From Streptomyces sp. TRM68416 (GTDB taxonomy: Bacteria > Actinomycetota > Actinomycetes > Streptomycetales > Streptomycetaceae): a stretch of DNA of 64,000 nucleotides. Every line of letters begins with the position of its first letter. Position 1 is the first letter of the stretch. Location of the stretch: the NCBI RefSeq assembly GCF_014596915.1, contig NZ_JACVWU010000012.1, forward strand, positions 62,001 through 126,000, read 5' to 3'. Shown in pieces: positions 33,912 through 43,081 of the stretch. Below the pieces are notes generated by a model, which did not search any database, was not told the origin of the DNA, and saw only the letters and a program-made list of their open reading frames with translations. The translations under genes were made by a program, and so were the position numbers.

Positions 33912-34012
33912 GCCACGGCTTTTTGCTTCGATGGTTTCGACAGCTTCGACAACCTCGTTCGCTTCCACACCTCTGATACACCGCAGCCACGAGAAAGGTT
34001 CCAGGTCCGGCC

Positions 34013-35044
34013 ATGGCGCTCACGCTCTACGTCGACACCGCGCGCTGGCGGGCGCACCACAAGCACGTGCAGGAGCAGTTCCCGGGCCTCGTCCCGGTCT
34101 GCAAGGGCAACGGCTACGGCTTCGGGCACGAGCGCCTCGCGGAGGAGGCCACCCGGCTGGGCTCGGACATCCTTGCCGTCGGCACGACGTACGAGGCCGC
34201 GCGCATCAAGGACTGGTTCGGCGGTGACCTGCTGGTCCTGACGCCGTACCGGCGCGGCGAGGAGCCCGTGCCGCTGCCCGACCGGGTCATCCGCTCGGTG
34301 TCGTCGATCGACGGCGTGTACGGCCTCGTGGGGGCCCGGGTGGTGATCGAGGTGATGTCCTCGATGAAGCGGCACGGTGTGAGCGAGCAGGACCTGCCGC
34401 AGTTGCACGCCGCCATAGAGAACGTCCGCCTCGAAGGCTTCGCCATCCACCTGCCGCTGGACCGCACCGACGGCTCGGACGCCGTCGAGGAGGTCATCGG
34501 CTGGATGGACCGTCTGCGCGCGGCCCGGCTGCCCCTGCACACGATGTTCGTCAGCCACCTCAAGGCCGAGGAACTCGCCCGTCTCCAGCAGCAGTTCCCG
34601 CAGACGCGCTTCCGCGCCCGCATCGGCACCCGGCTGTGGCTGGGCGACCACGACGCCACCGAGTACCGGGGCGCGGTCCTGGACGTCACCCGTGTCGCCA
34701 AGGGCGACCGCTTCGGCTACCGGCAGCAGAAGGCGGCCTCGGACGGCTTCCTGGTCGTCGTTGCGGGCGGTACCTCGCACGGGGTCGGCCTGGAGGCTCC
34801 CAAGGCGCTGCACGGCGTCATGCCGCGCGCCAAGGGCGTCGCCCGCGCCGGCCTCGCCACGGTCAACCGCAACCTCTCCCCGTTCGTCTGGGGCGGCAAG
34901 CAGCGCTGGTTCGCCGAGCCGCCGCACATGCAGGTCTCCATCCTGTTCGTGCCCTCGGACGCGCCCGAGCCCAAGGTCGGCGACGAGCTGGTGGCCCATC
35001 TGCGGCACACCACCACCCAGTTCGACCGCATCGTCGACCGCTGA
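34013..35044 (+). CDS. Alanine racemase-like protein (PLP barrel)
   Basis: 343 residues. The N-terminal alpha/beta barrel carries VCKGNGYGFGHERLAEEA, equivalent to the PLP-lysine motif of alanine racemases, and the C-terminal part has TRLWLGDHDATEYRG and VPRT-like segments. It is somewhat shorter than Alr and differs from the canonical AYGHG motif, so it may be a specialised amino-acid racemase or a PLP-binding paralogue. It follows femX by about 100 bp on the same strand and could supply or edit amino acids for wall synthesis; that is inference. Confidence 0.82.
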   Translation: MALTLYVDTARWRAHHKHVQEQFPGLVPVCKGNGYGFGHERLAEEATRLGSDILAVGTTYEAARIKDWFGGDLLVLTPYRRGEEPVPLPDRVIRSVSSIDGVYGLVGARVVIEVMSSMKRHGVSEQDLPQLHAAIENVRLEGFAIHLPLDRTDGSDAVEEVIGWMDRLRAARLPLHTMFVSHLKAEELARLQQQFPQTRFRARIGTRLWLGDHDATEYRGAVLDVTRVAKGDRFGYRQQKAASDGFLVVVAGGTSHGVGLEAPKALHGVMPRAKGVARAGLATVNRNLSPFVWGGKQRWFAEPPHMQVSILFVPSDAPEPKVGDELVAHLRHTTTQFDRIVDR

Positions 35045-35066
35045 GCAGCGGACTCAAGCGCAGCAC

Positions 35067-35102
35067 AAAGGCCGTGCACGGGCTGTCCCGTACACGGCCT
35101 TT
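35067..35102. terminator. Bidirectional terminator
   Basis: AAAGGCCGTG (35067-35076) and CACGGCCTTT (35093-35102) are inverted repeats with flanking A and T runs, between the convergent racemase-like and glycosyltransferase genes. Confidence 0.85.
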
Positions 35103-35133
35103 CTGTTCACCAAGCCCCTGAAGCCGTGTTCGC

Positions 35134-36633
35134 TCAGAGCGAACGGTCTTCCGGCCCCGGTGCGCCCCACTCCACCTGGGGCCCGTCGTAGTGGGCCGCG
35201 TGCCGGGACGGACGGGCCGCTGCGCCCAGGGCGAAGACATCCTGGGCGCCGTCGAGCACCCCGCCCGAGGGGTCGTCGTCGCCGGCCCGGCGCACCACGT
35301 CCCGCTCCGGCATGAGGATGTCGCGGACGACCACGGCACACAGGTAGAGCGTCCCCAGCAGATGCAGTGCGATGGCCCAGTGGTAGCCGTCGGTCGGCAG
35401 CCCCTTGTGGGCGTCCCCGCTGGTCGTGTACGCGAGGTACATCCAGATCCCCAGGAAGTACGCCACTTCGCACGTCTGCCAGATCAGGAAGTCCCGCCAC
35501 TTCGGGCGGGCGAGGACGGCCAGCGGGACCAGCCACAGGACGTACTGCGGCGAGTAGACCTTGTTGGTGAGGATGAACGCCGCCACGATCAGGAAGGCGA
35601 GCTGGGCGAAGCGCGGACGGCGCGGGGCGGTCAGCGTCAGCGCCGCCACACCGGCGCAGCACAGCAGCATCAGCACGACGGCGAGGTTGTTCACGGTCTC
35701 GGTGCTGAGGGGGTCGCTGGAGTTCTGGGCCATGATCAGCCAGAAGGAGCCGAAGTCGACGCCCCGCTCCTGGCTGAACGTGTAGAACTTCGACCAGCCG
35801 TCGAAGGCCAGCAGCATCACCGGAAGGTTCACGACCAGCCAGGCGAAGGCCGTGCCGCCCACCGCCTTCCCGAAGTCCCGCCATTTGCCCGCCCGCCAGC
35901 ACAGTACGAACAGCGCGCCGAGGAGGAGGACGGGGTAGAGCTTGGCGGCCGTGGCAAGCCCCAGCAGGACGCCGAAGGACAGGGAGCGGCCCCGCGACCA
36001 CATCAGCATCGCCGCGGCCGTCAGCGCGACCGCCAGCAGGTCCCAGTTGATGGTGGCGGTCAGCGCGAAGGCGGGCGCCAGGGCGACCAGCAGGCCGTCC
36101 CAGGGGCGCCTGGCCTGCGTACGGCTCACGCAGACGGCGATGACGGCCGCGCAGACCATCAGCATTCCGGCGTTGACCATCCAGTACCACTGTTCCTGGT
36201 CCTGGATGCTGCCGCTGCCCGGCGTGAGCCAGGAGGCCACCTCCATGAACACGCCGGTCAGCACCGGGTATTCGAGGTACTCCATGTCGCCGGAGAGCCT
36301 GTCGAAGTACGGCACGAGGCCGTCGGCGAAGCCGCGTCCCTGGTAGAGGTGCGGGATGTCGGAGTAGCAGGCGTGTGTGTACTGCGAGCTGGCGCCGTAG
36401 AACCAGGCACCGTTGTAGCAGGGCGCCTTCTGGACCAGTCCGAGGGCGAACATGCCGATCGCCACGAGGACAACGACCCGTACGGGGGTCCACCACGACG
36501 TCCCGAGCAGGGCACGCCGCCCGATGGGACCGCCGATCAGCTCGCTGCCGCTGCGGGCCACCTCGTCGTCCTCGGTCGGCCGCACCGGGTCCGGCTCGTG
36601 CACGCTCGATTGCGTCGTCTCTGCACTGGGCAT
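35134..36633 (-). CDS. Polytopic glycosyltransferase (GT87/GT-C type mannosyltransferase-like)
   Basis: 499 residues with about ten transmembrane helices after a 50-residue charged N-terminus. Motifs such as YSDIPHLYQGRGFADGLVPYFDR and MEYLEYPVLTGVFMEVASW with an early acidic loop match GT-C fold transferases that use polyprenyl-linked sugars; the mycobacterial gene in the same position (near ponA1) is also a predicted transferase. Start at ATG 36633, after AGGATG; an in-frame ATG at 36642 is an alternative. The acceptor is unknown. Confidence 0.85.
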   Translation of the reverse strand: MPSAETTQSSVHEPDPVRPTEDDEVARSGSELIGGPIGRRALLGTSWWTPVRVVVLVAIGMFALGLVQKAPCYNGAWFYGASSQYTHACYSDIPHLYQGRGFADGLVPYFDRLSGDMEYLEYPVLTGVFMEVASWLTPGSGSIQDQEQWYWMVNAGMLMVCAAVIAVCVSRTQARRPWDGLLVALAPAFALTATINWDLLAVALTAAAMLMWSRGRSLSFGVLLGLATAAKLYPVLLLGALFVLCWRAGKWRDFGKAVGGTAFAWLVVNLPVMLLAFDGWSKFYTFSQERGVDFGSFWLIMAQNSSDPLSTETVNNLAVVLMLLCCAGVAALTLTAPRRPRFAQLAFLIVAAFILTNKVYSPQYVLWLVPLAVLARPKWRDFLIWQTCEVAYFLGIWMYLAYTTSGDAHKGLPTDGYHWAIALHLLGTLYLCAVVVRDILMPERDVVRRAGDDDPSGGVLDGAQDVFALGAAARPSRHAAHYDGPQVEWGAPGPEDRSL

Positions 36634-36670
36634 GGGCCACATCCTGCCGTACGCGTCTGCGAAAACGCCG

Positions 36671-36703
36671 TGGGCCGCCGCACCTGGTCGGTGCGGCGGC
36701 CCA
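36671..36703 (-). terminator. Terminator of the PBP gene
   Basis: A 14-bp perfect stem, TGGGCCGCCGCACC (36671-36684) and GGTGCGGCGGCCCA (36690-36703), loop of five bases, between the PBP stop and the glycosyltransferase start. The right arm abuts parS by one base. Confidence 0.8.
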
Positions 36704-36704
36704 T

Positions 36705-36718
36705 GTTTCACGTGAAAC
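36705..36718. other. parS, exact
   Basis: Exact GTTTCACGTGAAAC between the PBP stop and its hairpin terminator. Confidence 0.95.
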
Positions 36719-36754
36719 ACCCTCGACGGGCGATATGGCGCCTAACGGTCGGCG

Positions 36755-39409
36755 CTACCCGTTCGAGCCTCCGAAGAGGCCTCCGCTGCCGTTGCCATTG
36801 CCATTGCCGTTACTGGTGTCGCTCGACTCCGTGGGTGTCGGCGAGGACGTCACGCCGCCGTCCGTACCGCCCGTGTCGGTGCCACCGTTGGACGTGCCAC
36901 CGTCGCACCAGCCGAACTGGCAGGTCTCGCTGGCCGTGGGCGAAGGAGTCGGCTCCGGCTGGTCCTTGTCGGGCTTGTCCTCCTTCGTCTCGCTCGGGGT
37001 CGGGCTGGGCTCCTCGGCGGTGACGGTCGGAGTCGGAGACGGAGCCCCCTCGCCGTCCTGCACCTCGCCGATCTCCTCGGCCTCCGGGAACCCGGGGTCG
37101 TCCTCGCCCTTCAGCGCGGCCTTCATGTACTCGGTCCACACCTCGGTGGGGATGTCACCACCGTGGATGGAGTCCACACCGGCCGTGCCGTTCATGGAGA
37201 GCAGGGCGTGGCTCTTGGGGTTCTCACGGAACATCGCGACCGAGGTCGACAGCTGCTGCGTGTAGCCGACGAACCACGCGGACTTGTTCTCGTCGGTGGT
37301 ACCGGTCTTGCCGGCCGCCGTGCGGCCCAGGGCCTTCGCGTTCGTGCCCGTACCGTTCTGGATGACGTTCTCCAGGACGTCCGTGACGTTGTGGGCCACG
37401 TTCTCGGGCATCGCCTGCTTGATCTTCGGCTTGGAGAAGCCGGGCTCCGGCTGTCCGCCGTGCTTGACCTCGGTCACCGAGTACGGGTCGGCCTGCTTGC
37501 CGGAGGCCGCGAACGTCGCGTAGGCATCGGCCATGCGGATCGCGCTGGGGGTCGACGTGCCGAGGGCGAAGGACGCGTTGCGGTACGCGAGGGAGCCCTT
37601 CAGGATGCCGGCGCTCTGGGCCACGTCGGCGACCTTGTCCATCCCTACGTCCATACCGAGCTGCACGAACGGTGTGTTGACCGACTGCTCCATCGCCTTG
37701 CGCAGGGTGATGTAGCCCCAGGGGTACTCGCTCTCGTTCTTCTGGTAGAAGGGTGTGTTGTCCTTCTTCAGCACATAGGTGCCGTCGTTCTGCTTGACCT
37801 TGAGGTTGTCGTCGCCGTTGTACTTGCTCATCGGCGAGACGCCCTCACCGTCGCTCCTGTACGTGCCGTACTGCATGGCCGCGGCGAGCACGAACGGCTT
37901 CCACGTCGAACCGACCGGCACACCGGCGGTGTCCGCATTGTTGGTGAAGTGACCGTTCTCGTACCCGGCACCGCCGTAGAGGGCGACGATCGCGCCGTCG
38001 TTGGGCTTGACGGACGCGGCGCCGAACTGGACGTGCCGGTCCAGTTCCCTCTTCTTCGGGTCGAGACGCTCGTCCTCGATCTTCTTGACGGCCTTGGCCA
38101 GCGCTTCGACCTTCTTCTTCTCGAAGGTCGTGTAGATCTGGTAGCCGCCCTGGTCGAACTGCGTCTGGGGGATGTCCGAGTGGGCCAGGACGTACTTCTT
38201 GGCCGTGTCGACCAGGTAGCTGATCTGGCCGGTCATGCCCTTGGCCGCCTTGCGGCCGTCGGGCTCGGGGTACTTCTTGATGGCCTTCTGGTACGCGGCG
38301 TCCGTGAGGTACTTGTCCTTGTGCATCTCACCGAGGATCCAGCTCCAGCGCTTCTCCGAGTTCTGGCGGTTCTGCTTGGGAGTCGCGCGGGAGTCGAGGT
38401 CCTGGTTGCCCGCGGGGTCGTAGTAGGTCGGGCCTTTCAGCAGAGCGGCGAGGAAGGCGCACTCGCTGTCCGTGAGGTCCTTGGCGTCCTTGCCGTAGTA
38501 GGTCTGGGCGGCGGCCTGGATGCCGTACGCGCCACGGCCGTAGTACGACGTGTTCAGGTAGCCCTCAAGAATCTCGTCCTTGCTGAGCTTCGTGCCCACC
38601 TTGATGGAGATGAACATCTCCTTGAACTTGCGCGAGACCGTCTGGTCCTGGCTCAGGTAGGTGTTCTTGACGAACTGCTGGGTGATCGTCGAACCACCCT
38701 GCACGTCACCGCCCCGGGCCATGTTGGCCAGCGCGCGGGCGATACCCATGGGGTCGACGCCCGAGTCGTCGTAGAAGCTCTTGTTCTCGGCCGAGATCAC
38801 GGCGTAGCGCATGGCCTTGGGGATCTCGGCCAGGTCGACGTTCTGCCGGTTCTCGCCACTGCCCGTGGCGACCATCTGCGTGCCGTCGGCCCAGTAGTAG
38901 ACGTTGTTCTGCGACTTCGCCGCGGCGTTCTGGCTGGGGATGGAGACCATCGCGTACCCCAGGCCTGCGATGATCACCAGGCAGCCGAGGAAGGCCAGGC
39001 TCAGGCCGGAGACGAGCTTCCAGGACGGCGTCCAGCGGCGCCAGCCGTACTTGCCCGCGCGCGGGTAGTCGATGAACCGCTTCTTGGCGGGAGGCGCCGT
39101 ACGGCCGCGTCCCCGCCCCGGGCCGTTCGGGCCACCGCCGCCCCGTCGGCCCGGCTCCGCAGCCCTGCGGCGGCCGCCTCCGCTTCTCTGGGCCGCACGC
39201 CGGGCTTCGGCGCGGCCGCCGTACTGACGCTCCTCGCCTCCCGGACCGTAGGACTCCGACGCATGGGAAGCCGTCCCATAGTCGGAAGGAGATCCGGTGG
39301 CGCCTCGCGGTGCCGCTCGGCGGCCGGAGGACGAGCCGGACTGGCCGCGTCGGGCCGCGGCACGTCCGCCTCCCTGCGGCTGCGGCGGTTTGCGACGGTG
39401 CTCGCTCAT
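36755..39409 (-). CDS. Bifunctional penicillin-binding protein (class A, PonA-like)
   Basis: 884 residues. A basic, Gly/Arg-rich cytoplasmic tail of about 130 residues is followed by one transmembrane helix (about 133-160). The GT51 transglycosylase has AENKSFYDDSGVD (catalytic Glu near 207), GGSTITQQFVKN and LNTSYYGRGAYGIQAAAQTYYGK. The transpeptidase has GSTWKP (active Ser near 500), SVNT and KTGTTDE (near 698). The C-terminus is Ser/Thr/Pro-rich. It polymerises and crosslinks peptidoglycan. ATG 39409 follows GAGGAG; the frame open to 39508 is unsupported. Syntenic with mycobacterial ponA1. Confidence 0.96.
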   Translation of the reverse strand: MSEHRRKPPQPQGGGRAAARRGQSGSSSGRRAAPRGATGSPSDYGTASHASESYGPGGEERQYGGRAEARRAAQRSGGGRRRAAEPGRRGGGGPNGPGRGRGRTAPPAKKRFIDYPRAGKYGWRRWTPSWKLVSGLSLAFLGCLVIIAGLGYAMVSIPSQNAAAKSQNNVYYWADGTQMVATGSGENRQNVDLAEIPKAMRYAVISAENKSFYDDSGVDPMGIARALANMARGGDVQGGSTITQQFVKNTYLSQDQTVSRKFKEMFISIKVGTKLSKDEILEGYLNTSYYGRGAYGIQAAAQTYYGKDAKDLTDSECAFLAALLKGPTYYDPAGNQDLDSRATPKQNRQNSEKRWSWILGEMHKDKYLTDAAYQKAIKKYPEPDGRKAAKGMTGQISYLVDTAKKYVLAHSDIPQTQFDQGGYQIYTTFEKKKVEALAKAVKKIEDERLDPKKRELDRHVQFGAASVKPNDGAIVALYGGAGYENGHFTNNADTAGVPVGSTWKPFVLAAAMQYGTYRSDGEGVSPMSKYNGDDNLKVKQNDGTYVLKKDNTPFYQKNESEYPWGYITLRKAMEQSVNTPFVQLGMDVGMDKVADVAQSAGILKGSLAYRNASFALGTSTPSAIRMADAYATFAASGKQADPYSVTEVKHGGQPEPGFSKPKIKQAMPENVAHNVTDVLENVIQNGTGTNAKALGRTAAGKTGTTDENKSAWFVGYTQQLSTSVAMFRENPKSHALLSMNGTAGVDSIHGGDIPTEVWTEYMKAALKGEDDPGFPEAEEIGEVQDGEGAPSPTPTVTAEEPSPTPSETKEDKPDKDQPEPTPSPTASETCQFGWCDGGTSNGGTDTGGTDGGVTSSPTPTESSDTSNGNGNGNGSGGLFGGSNG

Positions 39410-39682
39410 CGAACGACTACTCCTCGGGCAGGCGCACCCGTGTGACGCGCCTGGAAACGGCGGCTGGTTTCCGGTCCCCCCGAAGTACGGACGCGGCTGG
39501 TTCCGCATTCACCCGTACTGCACCGGGGACGACGACGCCCCCAGGCATCACTCGGTTCCCGGTGGTGTGCATGGCGCACAGACTACGCACCGTCAAAACC
39601 CGCCTAGCCCCGAAGTTCACCCCAAATCAGGCAACTCGCTTCCCATGAATCATTGATGTGATCCCGTTCACCATTCCCCCCC

Positions 39683-39711
39683 TTGTCGCATCTCTCGGAC
39701 CGTTCTATCGT
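39683..39711 (+). promoter_or_regulatory. Candidate padR-ino1 promoter
   Basis: TTGTCG (39683-39688), 17-bp spacer, TATCGT (39706-39711) fits a housekeeping sigma promoter. Transcription would start near 39718, within the palindrome that follows. Confidence 0.55.
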
Positions 39712-39713
39712 CG

Positions 39714-39736
39714 TGATGTATCGAGTCGATACATCA
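39714..39736. promoter_or_regulatory. Perfect 23-bp palindrome, probable PadR operator
   Basis: TGATGTATCGA-G-TCGATACATCA: eleven-base perfect arms around one central G. It contains the ATGTAT/ATACAT halves common in PadR operators. It overlaps the predicted transcription start of padR-ino1, so binding would repress both genes. Confidence 0.75.
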
Positions 39737-39797
39737 GCGCGACATAAGAACCGTCAGGGCACCCGGTCACACGGGTCGCGGCAGAGAGGAGGCGACG

Positions 39798-40481
39798 ATG
39801 AGCCGGCGCTCCGGGATCCTTGAGTTCGCCGTCCTCGGCCTGCTCCGCGAATCCCCGATGCACGGCTATGAGCTGCGCAAACGACTCAATACGTCACTGG
39901 GCGTGTTCCGTGCGTTCAGCTACGGCACGCTCTATCCCTGCCTCAAGACGCTGGTCGCCAACGGCTGGTTGATCGAAGAGCCGGGGAGCGCCCCCGAGGA
40001 CGCCCTGGCCGCATCACTCTCCGGGCGTCGCGCCAAGATCGTCTACCGGTTGACGGCAGAAGGTAAGGAGCACTTCGAGGACCTCCTGTCGCAGACCGGC
40101 CCCGACGCGTACGAGGACGAACACTTCGCCGCTCGTTTCGCCTTCTTCGGGCAGACCTCGCGCGACGTACGCATGCGCGTACTGGAGGGCCGTCGCAGCC
40201 GGCTGGAGGAGCGCCTGGAGAAGATGCGCGCCTCCCTGGCCCGCACCCGGGAGCGCCTCGACGACTACACGCTTGAGCTCCAGCGCCACGGAATGGAGTC
40301 CGTGGAGCGCGAAGTGCGCTGGCTGAACGAGCTCATCGAGAGCGAGCGGGCCGGACGGGACCTGAAGGGTTCCGGCTCCGGGGGGTCCGCTCAGCAGGAC
40401 AACACCAATGGATCGACGGGCGGCCTGCCCCGTCCCGGGGACACCCCCGGGACGGATACGCCCGGCGACACCGCCACGTGA
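39798..40481 (+). CDS. PadR-family transcriptional regulator
   Basis: 227 residues. The winged helix starts LEFAVLGLLRESPMHGYELRKRL and includes FRAFSYGTLYPCLKTLVANGWL; the C-terminal helical dimerisation part RRSRLEERLEKMRASLARTRERLDDY is followed by a low-complexity tail (about residues 185-227). ino1 starts 44 bp downstream, so the two are probably co-transcribed and autoregulated through the palindrome at 39714-39736. The same padR-ino1 pair occurs in mycobacteria. The effector is unknown. Confidence 0.92.
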   Translation: MSRRSGILEFAVLGLLRESPMHGYELRKRLNTSLGVFRAFSYGTLYPCLKTLVANGWLIEEPGSAPEDALAASLSGRRAKIVYRLTAEGKEHFEDLLSQTGPDAYEDEHFAARFAFFGQTSRDVRMRVLEGRRSRLEERLEKMRASLARTRERLDDYTLELQRHGMESVEREVRWLNELIESERAGRDLKGSGSGGSAQQDNTNGSTGGLPRPGDTPGTDTPGDTAT

Positions 40482-40525
40482 GCGCCCAGTCAGGGCCTCA
40501 CTCGTACACACAGGGAGCAACCGGA

Positions 40526-41608
40526 ATGGGTTCGGTTCGCGTAGCCATCGTCGGCGTGGGCAACTGCGCCGCGTCGCTGGTGCAGGGAGTCGAGTACTAC
40601 AAGGACGCCGACCCGGCGTCCAGGGTCCCCGGCCTGATGCACGTGCAGTTCGGTGAGTACCACGTCAAGGACGTGGAGTTCGTCGCCGCGTTCGACGTCG
40701 ACGCGAAGAAGGTCGGCCTCGACCTCGCGGACGCCATCGGCGCCTCCGAGAACAACACCATCAAGATCTGCGACGTGCCGAGCACGGGCGTGACCGTCCA
40801 GCGCGGCCACACCCTCGACGGCCTCGGCAAGTACTACCGGGAGACGATCGAGGAGTCCTCCGAGGCCCCGGTCGACGTCGTCCAGGTCCTCAAGGACAAG
40901 CAGGTCGACGTTCTCGTCTGCTACCTGCCCGTCGGCTCCGAGGACGCGGCGAAGTTCTACGCCCAGTGCGCCATCGACGCCAAGGTCGCCTTCGTCAACG
41001 CCCTCCCGGTCTTCATCGCCGGCACCAAGGAGTGGGCGGACAAGTTCACCGAGGCGGGCGTCCCGATCGTCGGTGACGACATCAAGTCGCAGGTCGGCGC
41101 GACCATCACGCACCGCGTCATGGCGAAGCTGTTCGAGGACCGGGGCGTCATCCTGGACCGCACGATGCAGCTGAACGTCGGCGGCAACATGGACTTCAAG
41201 AACATGCTGGAGCGCGACCGCCTGGAGTCCAAGAAGATCTCCAAGACGCAGGCCGTCACCTCCCAGATCCCCGACCGGGACCTCGGCGAGAAGAACGTCC
41301 ACATCGGCCCGTCCGACTACGTCGCCTGGCTCGACGACCGCAAGTGGGCCTACGTCCGCCTCGAAGGCCGTGCCTTCGGCGACGTCCCGCTGAACCTGGA
41401 GTACAAGCTCGAGGTCTGGGACTCCCCGAACTCGGCCGGTGTGATCATCGACGCCCTGCGCGCCGCGAAGATCGCCAAGGACCGCGGCATCGGCGGCCCG
41501 ATCCTGTCGGCCTCCAGCTACTTCATGAAGTCCCCGCCGGTCCAGTACTTCGACGACGAGGCCCGCGAGAACGTCGAGAAGTTCATCAAGGGCGAGGTCG
41601 AGCGCTAA
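40526..41608 (+). CDS. ino1: Inositol-3-phosphate synthase
   Basis: 360 residues, MGSVRVAIVGVGNCAASLVQG with the NAD-binding glycine motif, LPVGSEDAAKFYAQCAIDAK and VGGNMDFKNMLERDRLESKK, the short actinobacterial form. It converts glucose 6-phosphate to inositol 3-phosphate, the entry to phosphatidylinositol and mycothiol. ATG 40526 follows AGGGAGCAACCGGA; the frame open from 40478 has no support. Co-transcription with padR suggests control by that repressor. Confidence 0.97.
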   Translation: MGSVRVAIVGVGNCAASLVQGVEYYKDADPASRVPGLMHVQFGEYHVKDVEFVAAFDVDAKKVGLDLADAIGASENNTIKICDVPSTGVTVQRGHTLDGLGKYYRETIEESSEAPVDVVQVLKDKQVDVLVCYLPVGSEDAAKFYAQCAIDAKVAFVNALPVFIAGTKEWADKFTEAGVPIVGDDIKSQVGATITHRVMAKLFEDRGVILDRTMQLNVGGNMDFKNMLERDRLESKKISKTQAVTSQIPDRDLGEKNVHIGPSDYVAWLDDRKWAYVRLEGRAFGDVPLNLEYKLEVWDSPNSAGVIIDALRAAKIAKDRGIGGPILSASSYFMKSPPVQYFDDEARENVEKFIKGEVER

Positions 41609-41638
41609 GGCTCGCAAGTCTGCTCCTGCCAGGGCCGA

Positions 41639-41673
41639 GAAGGGTCCCCGGGTCGTACGGCCCGGGGACCTTC
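41639..41673 (+). terminator. Terminator after ino1
   Basis: GAAGGGTCCCCGGG (41639-41652) and CCCGGGGACCTTC (41661-41673) pair with one bulged base; loop of eight bases. Confidence 0.8.
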
Positions 41674-41694
41674 CCGTATGTGAGGCTGTGCCCC

Positions 41695-42957
41695 ATGTCC
41701 GTCGCCCGCGACCTGCGCGTTCTGCTCCGCTTCCAGGACTTCCGGCGCCTGCTCACCCTGCGGCTGCTCTCCCAGGGGGCCGACGGCGTCTACCAGGTCG
41801 GGCTCGCCACCTACGTCGTCTTCTCCCCGGAGAAACAGACCTCGGCCGCCGCCATCGCCTCGGCCATGGCCGTCCTGCTCCTGCCGTACTCGCTCGTCGG
41901 CCCCTTCGCCGGCGTCCTCCTGGACCGCTGGCGCCGCCGCCAGGTCTTCCTCTACGGCAACTTACTGCGCGCCCTGATGGCCACGGCGACCGCCGTCCTG
42001 ATGGTCAGCCAGGTCCCGGAGTGGCTGTTCTACGTCTCCGCCCTGTGCGTCACCGCAGTCAACCGCTTCGTCCTCGCCGGCCTGTCCGCCGCCCTGCCCC
42101 GCGTGGTCGACGAAGAACGCCTGGTGATGGCCAACTCCCTGTCCCCCACGGCCGGAACGCTCGCCGCGACCGCCGGCGGCGGCCTCGCCTTCGTCGTACG
42201 CCTGCTGGTCGCCGACTCCGACGCGGCCGTGGTGGTGCTGGGCGCCGCCCTGTACCTGTGCGCGGCGCTGGCGTCACTGCGCATGTCCCGGGAACTGCTG
42301 GGCCCCGACCGCGAGCTGGTCCAACCCCGCCTGACAGCGGCCCTCTCCGGCACCGCCCGCGACCTCATGGCCGGTGTCCGCCATCTCGCCGCGCCGCCCC
42401 GCCGGGAGGCGGCCTGGGCGCTCGGCACGATGACCCTGATGCGCTTCTGCTACGGCGCCCTGCTGGTCATGCTGCTGATGCTGTGCCGCTACGAGTTCTC
42501 CTCGACCACGGACGAGGGGCTCGCCCTGCTGGGGCTCGCGCTGGGCATCTCCGGAGCCGGCTTCTTCGCGGCGGCCGTCCTGACGCCCTGGGCGGCGGGA
42601 CGGCTCGGACCGGGCCGCTGGATCGTCGTGTGCGCCGCGGTCGCCGCGCTCCTGGAACCGGCCCTGGGGCTGCCGTTCGCCACCGTCCCCATGCTGGCCG
42701 CCTCGTTCGTCCTGGGCCTGACCACCCAGGGCGCGAAGATCGCCACGGACACCATCGTGCAGTCCTCGGTCGACGACGGCTTCCGTGGCCGGATCTTCTC
42801 CCTCTACGACGTCCTCTTCAACGCCGCCTTCGTCGGCGCCGCCGGTGTCTCCGCCCTGATGCTGCCGCCCGACGGCCGCTCGGTGCATCTGGTGGTCACG
42901 GTCGCCGTTATCTACGCAGCAGTTGCTACTGCTATGGCCCGTTTTGAACGCCAGTAA
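41695..42957 (+). CDS. MFS transporter
   Basis: 420 residues, about twelve hydrophobic helices. MFS motif A-like stretch SLVGPFAGVLLDRWRRRQVFLYGNLLR stands between helices 2 and 3. The C-terminal half is compact and ends VIYAAVATAMARFERQ. The start is placed at ATG 41695 because hydrophobic similarity begins at MSVARDLRVLLRFQDFRRLL; the frame is open much further upstream over ino1, which is an artefact. Substrate unknown; the ino1 terminator lies just before it, so it is a separate unit. Confidence 0.88.
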   Translation: MSVARDLRVLLRFQDFRRLLTLRLLSQGADGVYQVGLATYVVFSPEKQTSAAAIASAMAVLLLPYSLVGPFAGVLLDRWRRRQVFLYGNLLRALMATATAVLMVSQVPEWLFYVSALCVTAVNRFVLAGLSAALPRVVDEERLVMANSLSPTAGTLAATAGGGLAFVVRLLVADSDAAVVVLGAALYLCAALASLRMSRELLGPDRELVQPRLTAALSGTARDLMAGVRHLAAPPRREAAWALGTMTLMRFCYGALLVMLLMLCRYEFSSTTDEGLALLGLALGISGAGFFAAAVLTPWAAGRLGPGRWIVVCAAVAALLEPALGLPFATVPMLAASFVLGLTTQGAKIATDTIVQSSVDDGFRGRIFSLYDVLFNAAFVGAAGVSALMLPPDGRSVHLVVTVAVIYAAVATAMARFERQ

Positions 42958-43081
42958 GTGTCACATCAGTGACACAGAGCCCCTCCTGACTACTGACTTG
43001 TCAGTGCGGCCCGATAACTTACGTGGGTCTTATGCGCGACTCATTCGCGCCACTCACCCATGTTCTAGGGGGGACCCCCAA

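Larger units (their letters stand above)
39410..39797. other. Divergent region between PBP and padR genes
   Basis: 388 bp with no convincing gene. It holds the promoter and operator of the padR-ino1 unit on the right and must hold the PBP promoter on the left. Nothing else recognised. Confidence 0.5.
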
